Shown here: in pieces, positions 37,201 through 45,820 of the stretch
Position numbering within the stretch: the first letter of the stretch is position 1
Layout: every line of letters starts with the position of its first letter
Assembly (NCBI GenBank): GCA_963669295.1
Contig: OY769938.1
Location: 496,001-560,000 of the forward strand
DNA length: 64,000 nucleotides
Direction: 5' to 3'
Source: G963669295 sp963669295
GTDB lineage: Bacteria > Bacteroidota > Bacteroidia > Flavobacteriales_D > CALLUQ01
Position numbers and translations under genes: made by a program
Notes under the pieces: generated by a model
Databases searched by the model: none
Seen by the model: only the letters and a program-made list of their open reading frames with translations
Told to the model about the DNA's origin: nothing

Positions 37201-40200
37201 TACCTGACAGCCTGAGCCGTCTTCTACTACAATATCGTAAGTGCCTGCTCCCAGTCCGGTGAAAGTACCCGAGCCCTGGAAGGTAACTCCATTGTCTATA
37301 CTATACGAATAGGGACCACCATCGCCATCGGCTCCAGTGAGTACAATTTGTCCGTTGCTTAACCCACATGTAGGGTTAGTAAGCACTGCCGTATAAGTTA
37401 CTGCGGGTGGATCAGTAAGGGTTACCTGTCCTGTAATCTGACAACCTGAAGCATCTTCCACTACAATGTCGTAGGTGCCTGCTCCCAGAGCGGCAAAAGT
37501 GCCTGAAGCCTGGAAAGTAACTCCATTATCGATGGAATATTGGTAAGGGCCACCATCTCCACCTGAACCATTCAATACAATTTGACCATTGGTTCCTCCA
37601 TTACAAGTAATTGGTGTAATCAATGAGGTGTACGCCACAGGTGGTGGATCGATGAGTGTTTCCGTTCCCGTGACCTGACACCCGGAGGCGTCTTCAACAA
37701 CGATATTATACGTTCCCGGCCCGAGGTTGGTAAAGGTACCTGATGCCTGGAAGGTAGCACCATTGTCAATTGAATACTGATAAGGACCACCGTCGCCATC
37801 AGCACCTGTGATTACAATTGAACCATCGCCAATACCGGCACCACTATTACAAGTAGGGTCGGTAGCAATAGCGGTATAGGTTACTGCTGGTGGTTCGGTT
37901 ACGGTAAAGCTGGCCACTGCTGAGCATCCACCACCACCACCGGCAGCAGAAAGTTCGATGTTGTCTACTGCAAATGAAGGGTCAGCACCTGAATTATTGC
38001 CATCGTTATCCCAGCTAAAACCAATTTGTACGTTAGGGTTATTATCTGCAGAAGGTGGTAAAGCAATGGTATAAGGAATAGGCGACCATTGTCCTTGCGT
38101 GAATAAACCATCACAAGGGCCACCGCAACAAGCCGCTTGAGGCAATGGTACGGTCAATGGGGTCCAGGTTACGCCATCAAAATAAAGCAATGATGCTGCA
38201 TCTGTTCCTGTCTCACCAAAATGCATGTAATCGAAGGTTAAGGTAATGGTAGATTGCCCAGAACAGTCGATAACAGGCGATTCGATGCGTTTGTGTGTTT
38301 CGCCATTAGCACCAGCATTGTAAGCTGCACCACAGTCGCCTGAAGGACAAAGTCCTACGCCCAAACTACCTACGTGTAAGGTTTGGTTGTCTAAAGCAGG
38401 ATTCCCTAAACAGCCATCTCCACAGTTACCGGTTCCGGTAAATGCTTCTGTGGCACTGATGAACCATTGATTGGGTACACCACCCTCTGCAGCCATAATG
38501 GTTTCCGACCATGAGCCATTGGGCAATACAGTTGCGGTAGCCAATTGGTTTTGGTTGCTACATGCTCCGGGATCTGTTCCAAAGTCTTCACTCCAGAATA
38601 CCAGAGGTCCACCACCACCAGCATCGGTAACGGTTAAGGTGTAGGTACCTGCACATAAGTTGCTCAGGGTAGGAGAGTTTCCTCCTACTGGGTTCATGCC
38701 TGCATCTTCCCATGAGTAGGTGTATGGCGTTGTACCACCAGTAACAGTGGCCGTAATTTGTGCATTGCAATCGCCATTACAGGTCAATGAAATATCTTCG
38801 GTAATGCTGGAGATCGTTGGCCCACCGGTTCCACCAACAGTTTCAATGCCTGTTGCCTGGCAGCCCGTAGCATCTTCTACCACAACATTATAACTTCCAG
38901 CAGTTAACCCGCCAAAGATGCCTGAAGCCTGGAAAGTTACTCCATTATCAATCGAATATTGGTAAGGACCGCCATCGCCACCTGCACCACTCAATACAAT
39001 CTCTCCATCGCCAGCACCACAGTTTTCATCGGTAATGGTTACGGTATAAGTGATAAGCGCTGGATCGGTTAAAACAATTTGTCCTGTAGTCTGGCAACCT
39101 GAGGCATCCTCCACTACTACGTCATAGGTTCCTCCACCCAAACCGGCAAAGGTTCCTGAAGCCTGAAAAGTTCCTCCATTATCAATTGAATATTGATAAG
39201 GGCCACCATCACCGCCTGAGCCATTTAATACTATTTGGCCATCAGTATCGCCATTACATGTAGGGTTAACAGCAGATGAAGTAAAGGTAACCACCGGAGG
39301 ATCGGTTAGGGTTACTTGCTGAGATGTTTGACAACCCACTGCATCTTCTACTACAATATCGTAAGTACCAGCACCCAAACCAGCAAAGTTGTTACCAGCC
39401 TGAAAAGTTACTCCATTATCATTGGAGTACTGATAAGGGGTGGTTCCGCCACTAACAGTGATGGTAATTTGTCCGTCGGTATCACCGTTACAAGTAGGGT
39501 CTACTACTACCACATTATCAATGGTGGGTCCTGCTGTGTTGTTGAGCGTTACTTGCGTGGTAGCCTGACACCCTGCAGCATCTTCTACTACAATATCGTA
39601 GGTGCCAGCACCTAAGCCGGTAAAGGTATTGGAAGCCTGAAAGGTTACTCCATTATCAATTGAATACTGATAAGGCGTAGTTCCACCGCTGGCTGTAATT
39701 ACAATTTGTCCGTCGCTGGCACCACAGTTAGGATCGGTGGTAGCAACGTTATCGATGACTACTGCCGGGTTAACAGTAACAATAACTTCAATGCGATAAT
39801 GCCCAGGGCAAAGTCCTACCCAATAAGAGGTAGTAGTAAATAGTGCTGGAGTAACAAATGAAGCTCCGGTGCCCAACAGGTTCCCTCCTGTTTCAGCATC
39901 GTACCAGTTAATGACTGTTCCACCAGGAGCAGTTCCGGTAATGGCTGCATTTAAAGTAGCTGTTTGCCCGGGGCAAATGGTTGCTCCGGTTGCAGTTACA
40001 AAATAGTTGTTTACGAATTGGGCGAACCCTGTTCCTCCTCGAGTTGCCCCGTTGGGAGGAAATTCTGTTAAACTTGGTGAGTCGGTAGTACCATTAGCAC
40101 CACCATTTACGGTAATGCCCATGCCACCGTTGGATACACCAATGTATCCACCGCCTCCCCCACCACCGGGGCCTTCTGATTGTTCGATTGGCCCAGGAAA

Positions 40201-41595
40201 GAATGCTCCTGCCGTCATGATTTGGTCACCACCATCTCCACCATTGGCCTGGGTCGTTACTCCACCTGCAATGGTTCCATAAGCGTTAACAACGACTGTT
40301 CCACCAGCACCTCCGCCACCACAGCCATCTTTACCGTATACATCGTTGCTTAAAGGGGGAGCGGGCGTATCTGAGTTCCCTCCATTTGCTCCGTCAGAAA
40401 CTACCAATCCACTACCATTTACATCGCCATAGGCCATTACATAAACCAATCCACCACCACGGCCTCCATCACCACCTTGCCCATCATTTTGTTCTCCGGC
40501 ACCGCCACCGCCACCAAGCCATAAGCGACCGGTATTATAATCGAGTGGACGACCACCAATGCCTCCTTGTACTCTTCTTGAATCACCATCCCAGGGCACA
40601 AAGTTGCCAGGGCCTTGTGTGGTTGCATCTCCCGGATCATCGGCATAAGTGTAGCCACCACGGCCACCACCTGTAGAGGTACTGGCAGAAAAACCAGCAC
40701 TTTCGAGATCCCAGGCAGATACCCAGCCAGCCCCGCCACTAATGTCGGGATTTCCCTGTCCAGTCCAACCAGCAATGTTACCACCATTGGCACCGCCACC
40801 ACCACCAGCGTTATGGGAAGTACCCCCACCACCAGCATTGGCTGCAGCACCACGGCCATATCGCCCTCCTAATGGAAAGTAATCGCCCTGATAGCCTACT
40901 ACACCTTCTCCTTTTTCTGCACCTTCTGCATCACCTTGAGCAGAATAAAATCCACCACCTATCAATGAGTTGTTATCGCCATTGTTACCTCCTCTAAATC
41001 CAGTAGAAGATGCATCTAACGTTCCATCAATGGTTGCTGTTCCATCTATCTCTACTGCCAAAACACCACCTGTAAGCCCATTCCACGCTGTAGGAACAAG
41101 TTCACCAGTACCAGATACGGTAAGGTCATCGTAACGTGGTACCCTTACAATTTGTACACGTCCTGCTGCTGTATAACTCCAGCGTAGTCCACAAGTAAGG
41201 TTAATGACATTGCCAGAAATACTTTCCACTTCCACAAATTCCCATCTACCACAGTTGTGGGCATTTACCAACGCTCCCCAGGTAATGTTGTTGGGCCAAC
41301 CGTAGGGATCACCCCAAGCCGTTTCCTGTCCATTAATTTCATACCCTTGCATTTGGATAACCATCAACAAGTCACCTGTATTGATGGTAGCTCCGAAGTT
41401 GCCCAGCGCATCAAAATCAGCAATATTGGTGGAAGTAATAGAAGTAGCTCCAGCTGTTGCATCAGTAGCTAACCTTCCATATTCGTTTACAATGTTTCCT
41501 AAAGTGGTAAATGTAGGACTGCCCTCCTTGCCTCTTTGAGCAAATGAAAGCATTGTGGAAAAACACAATACAAGGGCTAAAAGTAAGTTTTTCAT
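34282..41595 (-). CDS. T9SS type B giant SprB-repeat surface protein
   Basis: 2437 residues. Signal peptide 1-19. The N-terminal region to about residue 530 is glycine-rich (GGGGTSHNAGGGGGANGG; GPGGGGGGGYIGVSNGG), like AgmC-type surface proteins. An Ig-like unit follows (ICPGQTATLNA ... NWYDAETGGNLLGTG). Then 17 SprB-type repeats of ~79 residues (DPTCNGDTDGSITITVSGG, TPYQYSIDNGVTFQ, GTYDIVVEDA-GCQ), two PKD domains (YLWDFGDSNTSTDENPTH) and the type B end (IPNVFSPNGDNENELF; FIYNRWGQLMYNS; GTITLIR). The fifth repeat is interrupted by a ~220-residue domain. SprB-type adhesins move along the surface and drive gliding; motility of this organism is not shown by the window. It is the largest gene here, 106 bp upstream of the PKD adhesin operon. 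Confidence 0.93.
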   Translation of the reverse strand: MKNLLLALVLCFSTMLSFAQRGKEGSPTFTTLGNIVNEYGRLATDATAGATSITSTNIADFDALGNFGATINTGDLLMVIQMQGYEINGQETAWGDPYGWPNNITWGALVNAHNCGRWEFVEVESISGNVINLTCGLRWSYTAAGRVQIVRVPRYDDLTVSGTGELVPTAWNGLTGGVLAVEIDGTATIDGTLDASSTGFRGGNNGDNNSLIGGGFYSAQGDAEGAEKGEGVVGYQGDYFPLGGRYGRGAAANAGGGGTSHNAGGGGGANGGNIAGWTGQGNPDISGGAGWVSAWDLESAGFSASTSTGGGRGGYTYADDPGDATTQGPGNFVPWDGDSRRVQGGIGGRPLDYNTGRLWLGGGGGAGEQNDGQGGDGGRGGGLVYVMAYGDVNGSGLVVSDGANGGNSDTPAPPLSNDVYGKDGCGGGGAGGTVVVNAYGTIAGGVTTQANGGDGGDQIMTAGAFFPGPIEQSEGPGGGGGGGYIGVSNGGMGITVNGGANGTTDSPSLTEFPPNGATRGGTGFAQFVNNYFVTATGATICPGQTATLNAAITGTAPGGTVINWYDAETGGNLLGTGASFVTPALFTTTSYWVGLCPGHYRIEVIVTVNPAVVIDNVATTDPNCGASDGQIVITASGGTTPYQYSIDNGVTFQASNTFTGLGAGTYDIVVEDAAGCQATTQVTLNNTAGPTIDNVVVVDPTCNGDTDGQITITVSGGTTPYQYSNDNGVTFQAGNNFAGLGAGTYDIVVEDAVGCQTSQQVTLTDPPVVTFTSSAVNPTCNGDTDGQIVLNGSGGDGGPYQYSIDNGGTFQASGTFAGLGGGTYDVVVEDASGCQTTGQIVLTDPALITYTVTITDENCGAGDGEIVLSGAGGDGGPYQYSIDNGVTFQASGIFGGLTAGSYNVVVEDATGCQATGIETVGGTGGPTISSITEDISLTCNGDCNAQITATVTGGTTPYTYSWEDAGMNPVGGNSPTLSNLCAGTYTLTVTDAGGGGPLVFWSEDFGTDPGACSNQNQLATATVLPNGSWSETIMAAEGGVPNQWFISATEAFTGTGNCGDGCLGNPALDNQTLHVGSLGVGLCPSGDCGAAYNAGANGETHKRIESPVIDCSGQSTITLTFDYMHFGETGTDAASLLYFDGVTWTPLTVPLPQAACCGGPCDGLFTQGQWSPIPYTIALPPSADNNPNVQIGFSWDNDGNNSGADPSFAVDNIELSAAGGGGGCSAVASFTVTEPPAVTYTAIATDPTCNSGAGIGDGSIVITGADGDGGPYQYSIDNGATFQASGTFTNLGPGTYNIVVEDASGCQVTGTETLIDPPPVAYTSLITPITCNGGTNGQIVLNGSGGDGGPYQYSIDNGVTFQASGTFAALGAGTYDIVVEDASGCQITGQVTLTDPPAVTYTAVLTNPTCGLSNGQIVLTGADGDGGPYSYSIDNGVTFQGSGTFTGLGAGTYDIVVEDGSGCQVTGQEVLTDPGAPVIDNVATVDPTCNGGSDGSITITASGGTTPYQYSIDNGVTFQAGNSFTGLAAGTYDIVVEDAIGCQVATQVVLSNPAPITYTVVITDPTCNGGNDGSIVITGAGGDGGPYQYSIDNGATFQGSGTFAGLAAATYDVVIEDASGCQVTGQETITDPPAVSIDNVTTIDPTCGANDGSIGIVASGGDGGPYQYSIDGGVTFQALAAFTNLGAGTYNIVVEDASGCQVTTTATLSNPGAPTIDNVAAVDPTCNGDTDGSITITVSGGTTPYQYSIDNGVTFQAGNSFTGLGAAAYDIVVEDAVGCQVSMQVTLTDPPVVTYTVTLTNPTCNGDTSGIIDIVGAGGDGGPYQYSIDNGTTFQASGTFNNLGAGTYDIVVEDASGCQVTGQETLTDPPAVTYTVTLTNPVCNGDTSGVIDIVGAGGDGGPYQYSIDNGTTFQASGTFNNLGAGTYDIVVEDASGCQVTGQETLTDPPAVTYTVTLTDPNCGASDGSIDIVGAGGDGGPYQYSIDNGTTFQASGTFTGLGAGTYDIVVEDGLGCQVIGQEILNNAGAASIDSIIAIDPLCFGDGNGSITIYASGGTPPLQYSIDNGTTYQAGNAFSGLGGGTFDVVVEDGVGCQTATTVTLTEPTALVIDSTATIDETCSAADGSINVFVSGGTTPYQYSIDGGNTFQASSVFGNLAAGTYDITVVDANGCTVNTGSLTIINDTGGIVVSFTYAPTSGCTPLQVDFTNTSSVTGTGGTYLWDFGDSNTSTDENPTHVYNAAGVYDVTLTVTDQFGCNATTTIVAAVTVSTAPTAAFTYAPQPVLAEDPLVTFTDGSTGNVGSWLWTFDNLGTDNVQNPTFTFPGVGSYTVCLTVFDSTGTCSDSICQVIEVTSEIEIPNVFSPNGDNENELFIIDGLTEGDLFIYNRWGQLMYNSNGYQNNWDGRTSSGLEVPEGTYYYILQTPTQEYTGTITLIR
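35753..36226 (-). repeat. near-identical adjacent pair of 237-bp repeats
   Basis: Repeats 13 (35990-36226) and 14 (35753-35989) are each 237 bp. Their proteins differ at only two of 79 residues (PTCNGDTSGI versus PVCNGDTSGV), which points to a recent duplication or gene conversion. Confidence 0.88.
37920..38600 (-). other. ~220-residue jelly-roll-like domain inserted in SprB repeat 5
   Basis: The repeat core TYTLTVTDAGGGG is followed by a separate domain starting SEDFGTDPGACSNQNQ and ending FAVDNIELSAAGGGGGC, then the end of the repeat (ASFTVTEPP). The insert has a MAM/choice-of-anchor look (ESPVIDCSGQSTITLTFDY; FSWDNDGNNSGADPSFAVDN) and its own cysteines. Confidence 0.75.
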
Positions 41596-41876
41596 AACAG
41601 CGATTCTGTAAAAACAATCTTATTCAACATACAAGACGAAAATTTAGGGCAAATAGTTGCTTGACCAAAAAAATAAAGTAGAGGTAAACAAAGATAATAT
41701 TATTCGCTAGAGCACAAAGGAGATTTCGACGAATCCCTTCTGAGTCTAAATCTATTGATTTTAAAGGGATACAGTCGGTTACTTCAATCATCTGCTTAAA
41801 ATCGAATACAGTAGAAAAATTTCCGTTGCCCGAAAATAATTTCCATTTTTATCGTCCAAAACTTCAATTTCACACC

Positions 41877-44018
41877 ATGAAGCAATTATTTTTTCCTCTT
41901 TTCGCAGCATTTTTAATGGCTTGTGGCAGCACCAGCACTTCTGAAGAAAGTACCGGTTTTATCTATCCGGAAACCAGAAAATCAGATCATGTTGACCACT
42001 ACCACGGCACTGAAGTTGCTGACCCTTACCAATGGATGGAAGATGATTTTGCGGAAGAGGTAACTAGCTGGGTAAATGCACAAAATGCACTCACCAATAG
42101 TTATTTAGATACTATCCCACAACGAGAAAAGATCAATGCACGGTTGACTGAAATTTGGAGCTTTGCTAAAATGGGAGCTCCCTATAAGAAAGGAAACTAC
42201 TACTTCTACTCAAAAAACAATGGCACTCAAAACCACAGCGTAGTGTATAAGGCCAATCAACTGGGAGAAGAGGGCACTGCATTTTTGGATCCCAATACTT
42301 TTTCGGAGGATGGTACGACTGCACTTACTTCTTTGAGTTTTTCCAAAGATGGAAAATGGGCTGCTTATGCCATTTCGAAGGCTGGCTCTGATTGGCGTGA
42401 AATTCATGTGAAGAATGTAGCCACAGGCGAAGTGATGGATGATTTAATAGAGTGGGTGAAATTTTCAGGCATTTCGTGGAAAGGGAACGGTTTCTTTTAC
42501 AGCCGCTACGACGCACCAAAAGAAGGAGAAGAATACAGTGGCAAAAATGAATTTCACAAGGTATATTATCACACCCTGGGCACTACCCAAAGCGAAGATG
42601 TGTTGATTTACGAAGACACTGAGCATCCATTGCGGAATTTTGGCATCAGCCTTACTGACGATGAGCAATATTTTGTGCTTTCGGGCACTGAATCTACTAG
42701 CGGCAATTCGTTGTACATTGCATACGCTAAGGCCTGGCAACCAGGCAAGGAAATTTCATTTACTCCTGTAATTGAAGGTTTTGAACAAGATTACTGGGTG
42801 ATTGACAATACTGATAAAGGATTGTTGGTATTTACCAACGATGGAGCACCAAAGAATCGTGTGGCTTTAATGAACCCTACTGATCCTGCCAAAGAAAATT
42901 GGACCACTCTTGTTGCAGAAAAAGAACATGTATTGGAAAGCATTTCGATGGCCAATGGCCATTTGGTAGCCAAATACCTCGAAGATGTGAGCAGCAAGAT
43001 GTATGTACTGAACATGGATGGTGAAACAGTACAAGAAATCCCATTGCCTGGCTCAGGATATGGTATCGCAGAAAGCATTACTTCTGAAAAAGACGACAGC
43101 CTATTATTTTTTTCGTACGTTACTTATACGGCTCCACACTCTATTTACCAATACAACCTCAACACCAATGCTACCGAACTATATTTTAAGCCCGACATCG
43201 ACTTCGATTCCGAAGCATTGGAAACCAAACAGATATTCTTTAAAAGTAAGGATGGTACTACCATTCCGATGTTTATCACGCATAAAAAAGGGTTGCAATA
43301 CGATGGTAATACGCCTACTTTCTTATTTGGTTATGGCGGGTTTAACATCAGCTACACTCCTGAGTTTAGGGTAGATCGCACCGTTTTTCTTGAAAATGGA
43401 GGCATTTATGCGGTTGCCAACATTCGCGGTGGTGGCGAATATGGTGAGGCATGGCATAAGGCAGGTATCCAGTTGAACAAACAAAATGTGTTTGATGATT
43501 TTATTGCTGCCGCAGAATATTTGATTGAGGAAGGTTATACCAATAAGGAAAAACTGGCGGTACATGGTCGTTCGAACGGGGGATTACTTATTGGTGCAAT
43601 AATGACTCAACGCCCTGATTTGTTTAAAGTGGCTATTCCAAAAGTAGGTGTACTCGACATGTTGAAGTACCACAAGTTTACCATTGGCTGGGCATGGGTA
43701 ACCGATTATGGGTCGAGCGACGACGAAGAGCAATTCAATAATCTTATTCAATACTCGCCAGTACATAATGTGAAAGAAGGTACTGAATACCCTGCTACGC
43801 TGGTAGTAACAGGCGATCACGACGACCGGGTGGTTCCGGCACACTCGTTTAAGTTCATTGCTGAATTGCAGGCTAAACAGGCTGGCAACAACCCAGTATT
43901 AATTCGTATTGATACAGATGGTGGACATGGCTCGGGAAAGCCAGTGGATATGCAAATTAAAGAGTTTGCAGACACATGGGCATTTGTATTCCATCACTTG
44001 GGGATGGAAATGCCTTAG
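41877..44018 (+). CDS. prolyl oligopeptidase (S9A) lipoprotein
   Basis: 713 residues from the ATG at 41877, chosen because it starts a lipoprotein signal (FPLFAAFLMAC). A TTG 51 bp upstream is in frame but unlikely. The N-terminal part (DHYHGTEVADPYQWMEDDFAEE) and the seven-blade propeller fit the POP family. The catalytic domain has Ser566 in VHGRSNGGLLIGA, the Asp loop GDHDDRVVPA and His in DGGHGSG. These enzymes cut after proline in short peptides. Here the enzyme should be periplasm-facing and lipid-anchored. Its stop codon touches the stop of the convergent next gene. Confidence 0.92.
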   Translation: MKQLFFPLFAAFLMACGSTSTSEESTGFIYPETRKSDHVDHYHGTEVADPYQWMEDDFAEEVTSWVNAQNALTNSYLDTIPQREKINARLTEIWSFAKMGAPYKKGNYYFYSKNNGTQNHSVVYKANQLGEEGTAFLDPNTFSEDGTTALTSLSFSKDGKWAAYAISKAGSDWREIHVKNVATGEVMDDLIEWVKFSGISWKGNGFFYSRYDAPKEGEEYSGKNEFHKVYYHTLGTTQSEDVLIYEDTEHPLRNFGISLTDDEQYFVLSGTESTSGNSLYIAYAKAWQPGKEISFTPVIEGFEQDYWVIDNTDKGLLVFTNDGAPKNRVALMNPTDPAKENWTTLVAEKEHVLESISMANGHLVAKYLEDVSSKMYVLNMDGETVQEIPLPGSGYGIAESITSEKDDSLLFFSYVTYTAPHSIYQYNLNTNATELYFKPDIDFDSEALETKQIFFKSKDGTTIPMFITHKKGLQYDGNTPTFLFGYGGFNISYTPEFRVDRTVFLENGGIYAVANIRGGGEYGEAWHKAGIQLNKQNVFDDFIAAAEYLIEEGYTNKEKLAVHGRSNGGLLIGAIMTQRPDLFKVAIPKVGVLDMLKYHKFTIGWAWVTDYGSSDDEEQFNNLIQYSPVHNVKEGTEYPATLVVTGDHDDRVVPAHSFKFIAELQAKQAGNNPVLIRIDTDGGHGSGKPVDMQIKEFADTWAFVFHHLGMEMP

Positions 44019-45140
44019 TTACTTTAGCTCAATGGTTTTCATCGCTTCCAGAAACTCACGCATAGAGCGATTGTCGAGGTTTTTAACCGTAACATCTCCT
44101 ACCCATAACAGCTCTGATTTGTTAAATCTTATTGTTCCTTCGGCTGGTGGAGGTAGTTTCTTTTTAATGGAAAAAACAGCACTTAACGTCTGCTCTTCTC
44201 CTGTTACCAATTGTAGCTCTACTTTAAGGTCGTCTCGCTGCTTAAAATGGTGCTTAATATCTTCTTTCCATTCTTTTTTTAAGGCCGTTTGTAATTTCCG
44301 ATCGTTATGCTCTTTTTCTTCTGCCATTTCTCTGGCTTCTGTAGCCTCATTCTTCTGCCGTAGTACTTCATTCTTGCTTTTACAGTCTGCTATTTTCTCT
44401 TCTATTTCTTTTACCTCTTTATCGTACCATTCCTGGTGTTCCTTATTATCACCCAGTGGCGGTGATGGATAAGCGTAGTCGCAATTGTAATAAGCATAAT
44501 AACTGTATTGCTGCCGTTGATGCATAATTACTTCAGCCAGGGCATGCCTGTAATGGCGATCGAATAAAATGGTGTCTTGTGTTCCATTTACCACTTTTGC
44601 TTGTTTTGTTTGCTCCAACGTGCTTAGCTGGTTCCAGTAGGTAGGTGCAAGTATGGTAAAACTGCCCATGTCTAACCTTTCCCAACCTTCGGTGTTGTAA
44701 TACATTCCCTGATCTTCTTTTTTCTTAACAAGGTACCATTTTAGGCTATAGCTACAAGCATTTCTATGGCATTGGTTGCGGTGCTCATCGTACCCCAAAA
44801 AATAAAGTGTTTGTTGATTTTCTCCCTCGCCTTCACGTTTACGTAATTCATCTTTTAGCGGATAGGCATCGCATCCACGAACGCACCAGGAGCAATAAGA
44901 AGCACCTATTAAATTGTATTGTTCAAAATCTATCTCGGGTAATTTTTTTGCCTCTTTAAATTGTTCCTGGTATTCTTCCTCGTTTTGAATAACAACAGAA
45001 TGCCAACCGTATTGATGTTTAGTAGGGAGGTCAATTTCCGAATGGTATAGAATGGCTGATTCTTTGTTTTGAGCCCAGGTTAAGCTTGTTCCAAAAGCAA
45101 ACAAAACCAGGGTAGCAATAAGGTGGTGTTTTAGTTTCAT
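44019..45140 (-). CDS. exported protein of unknown function with coiled coil and Cys cluster
   Basis: 373 residues. Signal peptide 1-23 (ends SLTWA). Residues ~60-125 contain six cysteines (SYCSWCVRGCDAY; NQCHRNACSY), possibly disulfides or metal ligands. Residues ~225-295 are strongly charged and helical (EWYDKEVKEIEEKIADCKSK; KNEVLRQKNEATEAREMAEE), a probable coiled coil. The C-terminal ~70 residues look beta-rich. No family was recognised. It is monocistronic as far as can be seen and ends back to back with the peptidase gene. Confidence 0.7.
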   Translation of the reverse strand: MKLKHHLIATLVLFAFGTSLTWAQNKESAILYHSEIDLPTKHQYGWHSVVIQNEEEYQEQFKEAKKLPEIDFEQYNLIGASYCSWCVRGCDAYPLKDELRKREGEGENQQTLYFLGYDEHRNQCHRNACSYSLKWYLVKKKEDQGMYYNTEGWERLDMGSFTILAPTYWNQLSTLEQTKQAKVVNGTQDTILFDRHYRHALAEVIMHQRQQYSYYAYYNCDYAYPSPPLGDNKEHQEWYDKEVKEIEEKIADCKSKNEVLRQKNEATEAREMAEEKEHNDRKLQTALKKEWKEDIKHHFKQRDDLKVELQLVTGEEQTLSAVFSIKKKLPPPAEGTIRFNKSELLWVGDVTVKNLDNRSMREFLEAMKTIELK

Positions 45141-45225
45141 GGCAGTAGTGTTTTCTTGCTTGTTGCTATACCGTACACTTCATCAACGGTTTAGGTTCAA
45201 AAAATGTTGCAAAAAATGAGCCAAA

Positions 45226-45717
45226 TTACTGATAAGCTTTTTTCAATTGTTTCATGACCTCGTAGGCTGCCGGGCATATTTCTGTGTTTTTACGGGTAAG
45301 GTCGAGCAATTGATGGAATCGCTTGCGATTAGTATGCGGGTATTCTCGACAAGCATTGGGACGGTGTTCGTAGACGCTACAGTAGTTATCGGCACCTAAA
45401 AATGGGCAAGGTGCTTCATTGAGCACATAATCATTGTCTTCATCTACATGTAAATACTTCGCAATAAATTGAGAGGGTTTTATACGAAAATATTTGGCCA
45501 ATCGCTCAATGTCTTTTTGATAAAATGTAGGGCTGGTAGTGGAACAACAATTGGCACACGCCAAACAATCAATGGTTTCAAAAGCTTCGTCGTGCGCCTC
45601 TGCTGCTACCCTATCTAAGTCTTTCGGCTTCAGCTTTTTGAGTTTAGCCACCAATTTTTTGTTGGCTTTCTTCTCTTGCTGTGCTTGTTGCAATTTTATC
45701 CGTAAATTTTCGTTCAT
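45226..45717 (-). CDS. YkgJ-family cysteine-cluster protein
   Basis: 163 residues from the ATG at 45717; the longer open frame (to 45768) contains the promoter and is not used. A basic helical N-terminus (RIKLQQAQQEKKANKKLVAK) precedes the zinc/iron-chelating domain: CLACANCCSTTSPTF, then EAPCPFLGADNYCSVYEHRP and NACREYPHT. The CxxCxxCC...C...C...C pattern is that of the YkgJ/UPF0153 group, thought to bind metal. Its cellular role is unknown. Confidence 0.87.
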   Translation of the reverse strand: MNENLRIKLQQAQQEKKANKKLVAKLKKLKPKDLDRVAAEAHDEAFETIDCLACANCCSTTSPTFYQKDIERLAKYFRIKPSQFIAKYLHVDEDNDYVLNEAPCPFLGADNYCSVYEHRPNACREYPHTNRKRFHQLLDLTRKNTEICPAAYEVMKQLKKAYQ

Positions 45718-45737
45718 ATAGTAAGCGCATTCCCCTG

Positions 45738-45768
45738 CAAAAGTAAATTTTACCCCTGCGTTCTGCAA
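45738..45768 (-). promoter_or_regulatory. promoter with -7 TACTTTTG and -33 TTG
   Basis: On the minus strand the -7 element TACTTTTG (45738-45745) fits TAnnTTTG, and a TTG lies 20 bp upstream (45766-45768). The element is 20 bp before the ATG of the YkgJ-family gene, which supports the shorter start. Confidence 0.55.
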
Positions 45769-45820
45769 TTCAAATTAATTTTAGTAATTTTCGTTTTGTC
45801 TTCCTTATTAGGGGTTATTC

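Larger units (their letters stand above)
35040..39775 (-). repeat. 17 SprB-type coding repeats (~237 bp unit)
   Basis: Tandem repeats in the 2437-residue protein, highly alike at DNA level (recurring reverse-strand phrases such as caacctgaagcatcttctac and ccattatcaatcgaatactg). Two flavours alternate: TITxSGGTTPYQYS and IVxxGAGGDGGPYQYS. The array is broken at about 37920-38600 by the inserted domain. Confidence 0.9.

Noticed and set aside
40386..40876. Open frames of 80-140 residues on both strands in the glycine-rich region
   Set aside because: They are shadows produced by the biased codons of the Gly-rich part of the 2437-residue adhesin. Their composition (His/Pro- or Val-rich) is not protein-like.
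45226..45768. Longer start of the YkgJ-family protein at 45768
   Set aside because: The added 17 codons cover the promoter elements, so the ATG at 45717 was used.
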